A stretch of 64,000 nt of DNA, from the NCBI GenBank assembly GCA_038496445.1, contig JALMLS010000473.1, positions 1-64,000 on the forward strand. The letters are read 5' to 3'. Positions within the stretch are counted from its first letter, which is position 1, and each line of letters starts with the position of its first letter. Both the position numbers and the translations under genes were made by a program. Below are positions 57,696 to 64,000 of this stretch, piece by piece. This DNA comes from Trichosphaerium sp. ATCC 40318 (Eukaryota > Discosea > Flabellinia > Trichosidae). The notes under the pieces are model-generated. The model saw only the letters and a program-made list of their open reading frames with translations. It was not told where the DNA came from and ran no database searches.

Positions 57696-58205
57696 AGTTG
57701 TTTGCCGTTTTGTAAAGGCTCCATTTGTTAACTGAATTATATTTAACCAGCTGTCATTCATCACCACTTGTTGTTTCAGTCAAGATCGACATAGCCCTTC
57801 TTGTTTTAGGTGTTTCAATTCACCTGATTTTTTTCAATTGGTTCGTTTCATAACCTCACCTCATATTTTATAAAATGGTTGCTATCAAGTCAATTTTTCA
57901 ACATTGGTACATGTGATGCTCATAGTGATCGAACTTTTGGGAATATCGATTATCTTTTTTGTTGATTATCTAGTTTATAATCTTCTCATGTCGAAATCGT
58001 TTCTCTTCCTTATTGAGGACTGGTTACGCCTTTAATACACGACGTGTATTTCGGAGGAATGCCTTAGCAAGACTGGACAAGTAAATATTAAGTAAGAGGT
58101 AAAAATCCAAATCGGGAATAGCAACGACGTGCAATAGCGTAAGTAATAACGCAACGCAAATATGACTATTCACGCCATATACTAGCTCGTACGGTATTTA
58201 TAAAA
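57696..58205. other. Spacer between the ankyrin and metalloprotease genes
   Basis: Divergent upstream region. No gene or RNA was recognised. Confidence 0.3.
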
Positions 58206-58208
58206 CAA

Positions 58209-60921
58209 ATGAAGCGCAACCTTACAACTTTTGTTTACGTACCTACTTAGTTCTATTCGCTATATGTACTGCTCACGTACACAGTGCACATGAAGAACTT
58301 GACGGTAAATAGGTTTTCGTACTTTTACCTTTTTAGAATTGAATTCGATTGATATTTATTCTACACGCATTGTAATAGTCGTAACCTTTGTTTTAGGGTT
58401 TGTTTGTGGTGAAAATTTTAAACATACTGAAATAGAGTATGACGAACCTCCAGTACCAACAACTCATTCAAGATCGTCTAAAAGGTATGTTTGTAATAGT
58501 TTAATATTTTATGGAGTAACTGTACACTTTACATAACATACGACGTACTAACTATCCATAAGATCATCAGGTTCATGCATGACATTCGTTATAAACTTTG
58601 GCGCGGGTATTAACCTTGTACGCGACGTCTACTGTTTGCAGTAATACTGTGGCTCTAATCTCTCATTACTAGCCTGAAAACGCTGGTATGAAAGCAACAG
58701 TACAGCTGGGAGCTGATATATGGGTACACAATCTTTACAAAGAAATCCGTAACAACAGTTGATAGTCATCCGCTATCATCAGCGATAGGACAATATATTT
58801 GGACATGGAGGCAAGGGATGACTTTAGTTCTTCCAGCACTATCGGTTCAGCAAGTACTAGCGTAACATCATTTGGTGGCAATGCTCCTATTGTATTGTAC
58901 GTTTTACGCTACTATTGACGCATATTTACACTTTTCAAAAGGGCTTATCTTGAAGCACATAATAATGCCACTTATCCTGCGGATATGACTGCATTCGATG
59001 GTATTCTTCCTCCTGTAAGTACTCCAAGTTTTTTTTTACAACGGTTGGCCTAGAAGTAGTAACCCGATTCAAAACCATTTTCCTGCGCGTTTTTATTACT
59101 ACCTGCGCGTATACTCCCGGTACAGTTCAAATCGTTCAAATAGACCTGTAACTCTACTTTTTTTTCCCGCACGTGTTGAAACTGCGCATTTTATGAGCGA
59201 AATGAATCGTAAGCTCATTCTGTGGAAAAAAAAAAAGTAGCATGTGAACGAATAGAACATCTGTGATTTTCCTTTTTTTCTTCTCAATCATTCTCCTTGG
59301 CTCTGTTCTTATCTTGCTCCTAGGGTTTTACAATAGACCCAACCAGAATATCGCTCACAAGAGCTAATAGAAAAGTAATCGATCCAGACTATCAAATTAC
59401 CTCCACTTTTAGAGATTCATCAATTTCGTTCAATACAGAGTTTTTCTTTGATACAGACTTAAGTGATGGTCTCACAGGGGTATGTCGCATATATACAAAT
59501 CCACTTGTGGTCTTTTTTTTGCTTTCTAAGCTGTTGCCAAGTGACTTCATTTGAACTTAAAGTCGTTTTTGATCGTTTTTTTCTTAGGGTTCTATGAATT
59601 TACTTGCGGTTGTTGTTCATGAGATTGGACATGCTCTAGGTTTTACATCAGCACTTCAATCCGGTATATACACACATACTGCAAGAGCTGAGACAATAGC
59701 TAACTATCGTTGTTGTTTTAGTTGATGCTGCACTAGACGATGCAAGAAACCTAACAAATATTCGAATGAGGCCATATGATTTAATGAGAGTTCAATTAAG
59801 TAGCAGCTCTGCATTTGAAACAGCTGATAGACAGTGGACACCTGGTACAAAGAATGATTTAGCAGGCTTAACAGCATTAAGTTCACTAACGTTTTAAAAG
59901 GTAATGTAGCTCACTATTTCGATCCAACGTCTGATACTGTATCTACTGCAACGTATTCCACAGGTGTTAGTCAAGGAGACGGACGACAAACTTCTCATTG
60001 GAAGGTACCAAATCAAATTTATAAAAATGCTTGAAAGACATTGTAGATAGTGCCTACTCAATAAAACGATTTTAGGATGCTAGGGCCATAGGTATTATGG
60101 ATCCTACACTTTCAAGAAATAGGATAATAGGTATATCTACCACTGACATATCAGCACTGAGTGGAATGGGATATGTTATAAATCGTAAGTAAACCTTTCC
60201 ATCTATAACAAACTCATTTTTTTTCTTCTCATTTTAGCAGCGCTAAAGCCATTTCTTGTTTATATGCAAGCAAATGAAGGTGACCCAGGTGATGAGTTTC
60301 AGATTTGGGGTTATTTCTTTTTTGGTAATGTAACTTGCGACTTTGGTATTGCTGGTTCTACTGTTGCACAGAAAGATATTGAGTCTGGGGTCATTGTATG
60401 TCAACGAACATTTTTAGTTAATTTTTATTCAATCGATTTGTTACTAGCTTTGTACTGTTCCAAGTCCAGAAGTATCATACAATGGTACCATGGTTGTTAC
60501 CTCAGATACAGGAACCTCTGACGAAAGACCATTTGTTATCAACGTTCCCTTACCACCTCCAACAACAGAAGCACCAACACCACCAGTTATCCCCTCAACG
60601 GCTGCCCCTACAACACTTCCTCCAACAACACTTCCTCCAACAACGCTCTCACCCACAACGGCTCCCCCTACAACACTTCCTCCAACTACACTTCCTCCAA
60701 CAACGCTCTCACCCACAACGGCTGCCCCTACAACACTGCCTCCAACAACAGTGCCACCTACAGCGCCAACGCCTGAACCTACCCAGGCTATCCCTACGCC
60801 AGCGCCGACATCACCAGTTGCGCCTTCAATAAATCGAATACGGTCTAATGCATATCGTATATCAACAATAGCTTTGAATACTATTGTTGTATTGAATGTA
60901 CTTTGTTATTTATTCTTGTAA
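58209..60921 (+). CDS. Surface zinc metalloprotease with Thr/Pro stalk and GPI-type tail
   Basis: Multi-exon gene. The exact start is unsure, but an early exon encodes a hydrophobic signal segment (LVLFAICTAHVHSAHEELDG). The catalytic core has the zinc site VVHEIGHALGFTSALQSG, then DLMRVQLSSS, STGVSQGDGRQTSHWKDA and RAIGIMDPTLSR (Met-turn-like), ending ISALSGMGYVIN. This order matches bacterial secreted metalloproteases of the NF038122 type. A second domain follows (KPFLVYMQANEGDPGDEFQI onward, two Cys), then a mucin-like stalk (about fifteen PTT units, 60590-60790) and a C-terminal hydrophobic end (ALNTIVVLNVLCYLFL) suited to GPI anchoring. Likely a cell-surface or phagosomal protease; substrates unknown. 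Confidence 0.7.
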
Positions 60922-61278
60922 CTCCAAAAATAAAAATCTGCTATTGGAATTAGGTTCCATGTTGGTGACAACAAAATCACCTTTGCTTACGTCTTGGTAC
61001 TCCAATAGATCCAAATATTCAGAGGCATTCCAATTCAATCGCTTGAGAGCAAATAAGTTGTTGAGGTCCAATGAGTGACCAACAATATAAAGGCAACTTG
61101 TAATAACATGCATTTTAGAAACAAAAAAATTCACTCTCATAGCAGCAATAGACAGCCGAGGAAATCCTCTAACGCATCCATTCTCAAGTAATTCGATTTG
61201 GAACCTTGAACTTGGCTCTGGTACTCTTTGTTTTGATCGAAAAGGAAAAACGTTTTGCATGTGCAAATTTTTTGTCAA
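60910..61278 (-). CDS. Hypothetical protein (122 aa)
   Basis: An open frame with coding-like composition (ENGCVRGFPRLSIAAMRVNF, SLDLNNLFALKRLNWNASEY, DVSKGDFVVTNMEPNSNSRF). It ends 12 bp inside the convergent protease gene's 3' end. No family or signal is recognised. The start may lie at an internal Met. Confidence 0.35.
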   Translation of the reverse strand: MTKNLHMQNVFPFRSKQRVPEPSSRFQIELLENGCVRGFPRLSIAAMRVNFFVSKMHVITSCLYIVGHSLDLNNLFALKRLNWNASEYLDLLEYQDVSKGDFVVTNMEPNSNSRFLFLELQE

Positions 61279-61334
61279 AAAAAAGAAACATGATCAAGTG
61301 AAGTCAAACGAACTATGAATTGTGCCCCATTGTA

Positions 61335-63009
61335 ATGGATGAATTAACAATTTACGGTTTGTCAAATCAATTACGATAGTTGTTTGTTATAATATAGCTA
61401 TAGACCTTCCCATTGAGATCTACGATAGTTTTTTGAGCGAAGCAGTTGGTTCTTCGTCCACTTTAGCTGGTTTATTACCATTGCGGCTTGTTTCACGTAA
61501 ATTTGAATGGGCGGTATCATCAATGCGCTTGTGGCAAGTACGACATAATTATTATCAACTTACAGCTTCAAAATACACAATCGTCAGCAATTCACTTAAA
61601 CAATGTCAACAAAACTTAATGACCTATTTTTACAGGACTTGACGAACAAATACGAGTGGAAACATAAAATAACCTTCCAAGGCAGCGTCAAAAAAATGAT
61701 TGGACACAAACAATTCGTAAGTACTTGTCTAATAGAATCCCAACAACGCATTAATGCCTCAACAAATTCTTTCTTTTTTACAAGTACTGACATCAATGAT
61801 AAAATAGATCTATGCACTTGTTCATGACCACGAAGATACTGCCAATACTTGTAAAATACACGTGATAGATACCGATAAATCAATTATTGTTAAGACAATC
61901 CCTCTTGATTTGTTATACGTCACTATGTTTGAACGCAAAGATTTATTGGATGATGACTTGCATTTAAGTATGACTTGTCTATTTGTGTTTTATGTGCTTA
62001 CTTATTACAGTTGGTATTCATTATCAGGGACGAACTAATACCCTTTATGATATTTACTTGGATACTGGAAAGATACATAAATCTATTGTTCAGCATCAAA
62101 CTTATCCGTTACAGGTAGAAGTTATTTTGTGGTTTTTTTTTGTTTTTTTGTACTCTGACTTCATTTTTTTAGCATGCTATCATGTCTAAATCGGGTGTAA
62201 TTACTCTTTATTATGAGAGTTTTCCCCGCTTACCCTATGATGTTATGAATGTTATAAATTTTGAAGATCCAGAACCGAGTGTCCATTTGGCAATGACTAT
62301 ACATAAAGGTGCTACTTGTGTAGGTGTTGGTACATTGGTAAATGATTCTGTGGCGGTTGTATTATCTATTTACACTTTACGCTTGGAATCACCAACGCAA
62401 GTTTTCAAAAAAGCAAAGAAGTGCATGCATGCAGAAGCAGCTTTAGGTGGGATTGTAACACCAGAAGGGGATGTGTTGTTAATTTATAGCGACAAGACTA
62501 AGATATCAAAGTTGTACAATAACTTCGATAAGGTACTCTAACATACGGATTTCTTTCCCTCTTTTGACCTTTAATCATGTGGAGTGCTTCTCTGACAAGA
62601 AAACAAACTTTTTGACAATGTAGTTAATGACGAACTGTCGAAATTCTTTTTTTTACAGGAAGTGTATTATTTTTGTTCGTGATTTTTTCAATTGCTATTT
62701 TTGTATTTGATTGATTCATGTTGATTACGAAAAATTAGCCAAACTATACAGCTAGCGCTAGTTACACTATTATTTTCTTTTTTCTTACTTTTGGATTTCT
62801 AGTATGTCACGATAGCGATTCAAGGAAGCGATAAAATAAAGGGAAAATATACAGCAGCTGTAGCGCTAAAAACAATCTATATGCTTGTTTTGGAGAAGCA
62901 ACTTATAGAAAGCTACATGGGCAAACAAGGCATCAAGAGCGTCATACAACACATCTTTATCAAATGGAATCAGTTGGCAACTTTTATGAGAGTGCAACTG
63001 AAACGCTGA
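61335..63009 (+). CDS. F-box protein with uncharacterised C-terminal domain
   Basis: Seven exons (61335-61356, 61404-61537, 61636-61716, 61808-61967, 62011-62114, 62173-62532, 62803-63009) join in phase to 355 aa. The F-box is at the start: YDLPIEIYDSFLSEAVG, LLPLRLVSRKFEWAVSSMRL and W. The remainder consists of repeated strand-rich units (IYALVHDHEDTANTCKIHVI, IGIHYQGRTNTLYDIYLDTG, VGVGTLVNDSVAVVLSIYTL, YVTIAIQGSDKIKGKYTAAV) that could be blades of a beta-propeller, but no WD40, Kelch or NHL signature is clear. It ends in a helical, basic tail (FMRVQLKR). Probable SCF receptor. Confidence 0.75.
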
Positions 63010-63701
63010 AGAATCATAAACAAGACATGGAAGTGTTTCGGAATCTATTTGGAGATGACAGTGACGATTACTAAATTAATGAAACTAAAAGACTTATCCA
63101 CCTTACACCTAAGTGCATATTGTCTCGTTAACATGGAAACAACACATTGCGTCATGAGTCTGAGTTTTATATTTATTGCATTTTGAGAAATCAGAAACAA
63201 ATTTCATATGCAGTAAGTCACGTGTACGTATTGCTCGTAGGAGTGAAATTTTTTTTTATTGTTTGACCCTTCGCATTGTTCATCAGTTAGGTTGCAGGTA
63301 GATAATTTACATATCGCTTCTACATTAGTTCTTAACACTATGACCGAACATCCTTGTTAGAATTAGCAGTTGTTAAACTAAGACCAGTAAGAACGTACAT
63401 ATGCACCCCAAGATCCTGTGAGTGTGCAACCAATATCATCACAGCAATTCTTACCCATTATCGCAGGTGTGTATGGACGTTCTGGCGTGACAAATCGGGA
63501 TCTGATTTCTTTATACAGTCATTAAAGAAATTTCGCATTTTTTATTGTTTTTTTAGGCAGCGACCGCCTAAAATCGTCATTCTTTGTCCGATTTTGCTCT
63601 GATGACCATTTATAGAGTAATTACAGCAACTGTGGTCCTGTGCCACGTAATTTGTACTGTCGCTTTGTTTTTGAAATTCTTTCTCTAATGCTTTAGTTTC
63701 T
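63010..63701. other. Spacer
   Basis: A CACGTG hexamer is at 63219-63224. Short frames on both strands are not supported. Confidence 0.3.
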
Positions 63702-64000
63702 ATGGCACTGTTTGCAGAGCCGAAATTCAATGCGTTTCTGGATGTTAGCGAAATTAAACCAGAGTTTAACACTTTTCTTGCTGCTGATGTAGCATTTGGC
63801 GTCTCAAACGCTGGTCCATCATATTTCTACGCCGTTCAAGGTAAATGTCACTTCATTTACTTGGTTGACTTCAAAAAGGCGCAAACCAATTATCATTAGA
63901 TGTAGCTACACCTACAAGTACGTAAAAGCGCCTAAAAGACTTGTAACTCAGAAAAAATTGTAAAACCGTTTAAACCCAACAAAGAAGTGTCACGGCTCAT
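63702..64000 (+). CDS. Uncharacterised protein, 5' part (runs off the right edge)
   Basis: First exon from ATG at 63702: MALFAEPKFNAFLDVSEIKP, then FNTFLAADVAFGVSNAGPSY and FYAVQ, with a donor at 63840. An acceptor at about 63899 continues DVATPT before another GTACG donor. The start could be earlier, since an acceptor-like TTTAG precedes the ATG. No family is recognised. Confidence 0.45.

Noticed and set aside
58209-58250. MKRNLTTF as the metalloprotease start
   Set aside because: The frame runs into a stop after 13 codons and no splice puts it in phase with the signal-like LVLFAICTA segment; the true start was left open.

Overview
This window is nuclear DNA of a unicellular eukaryote, not a prokaryote. 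Genes are split by many short GT-AG introns, mostly about 26-60 nt and often starting GTACG or GTAAG. The products are eukaryotic: actins, Rab7, Arf, a BAR/EH protein, a TMEM135 homologue, an MGST3 homologue and many F-box proteins. A pol III type tRNA-Arg gene is also present. The DNA is AT-rich with dense genes on both strands. The lineage cannot be fixed from sequence alone; a free-living or parasitic protist (amoeboid or similar) fits.

Layout. 1-6.8 kb holds a family of membrane-anchored beta-helix surface proteins with Thr/Pro stalks: one complete gene and two rearranged partial copies in an inverted configuration. 7.2-8.7 kb holds a broken F-box/ankyrin gene next to an F-box/LRR relic; an intact inverted partner lies at 26.3-27.4 kb. 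10.3-11.2 kb is an MGST3-like gene and 12.0-13.5 kb an F-box/LRR gene. 14.2-18.3 kb holds two actin genes, the second with its exon 2 inverted in place. 18.8-25.9 kb carries a small RMxHxTSGKS-repeat protein, a TMEM135 homologue, Rab7 and a SKP1/BTB-like protein. 27.8-36 kb carries a divergent third actin, a second SKP1/BTB-like protein, an Arf, a secreted glycoside hydrolase and an actin relic. 36.4-43.3 kb carries a BAR-EH endocytic protein, a CZIB (C1orf123) homologue and an F-box/NHL protein. 44-52.8 kb carries two tiny Cys-rich proteins, an F-box/MORN-type protein, an F-box/zinc-ribbon protein and another F-box protein. 53.3-64 kb carries a secreted protein with a tRNA gene inside one of its introns, a second MORN-type protein, a second RMxHxTSGKS protein, an ankyrin protein, a stalked surface metalloprotease and a further F-box protein.

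Three themes stand out. First, inversion: a surface-protein cassette, an actin exon and an F-box/ankyrin gene all exist in flipped copies. Second, ubiquitin-ligase adaptors: about nine F-box-type genes with different C-terminal domains plus two SKP1/BTB-like proteins look like a lineage-specific SCF expansion. Third, the cell surface: the beta-helix proteins and the metalloprotease share the same PTT stalk design, and two further secreted proteins look bacterial in type.

Exon boundaries were read by eye. Where a spliced length is given, exon phases add up without internal stops. Elsewhere boundaries are approximate and this is stated.
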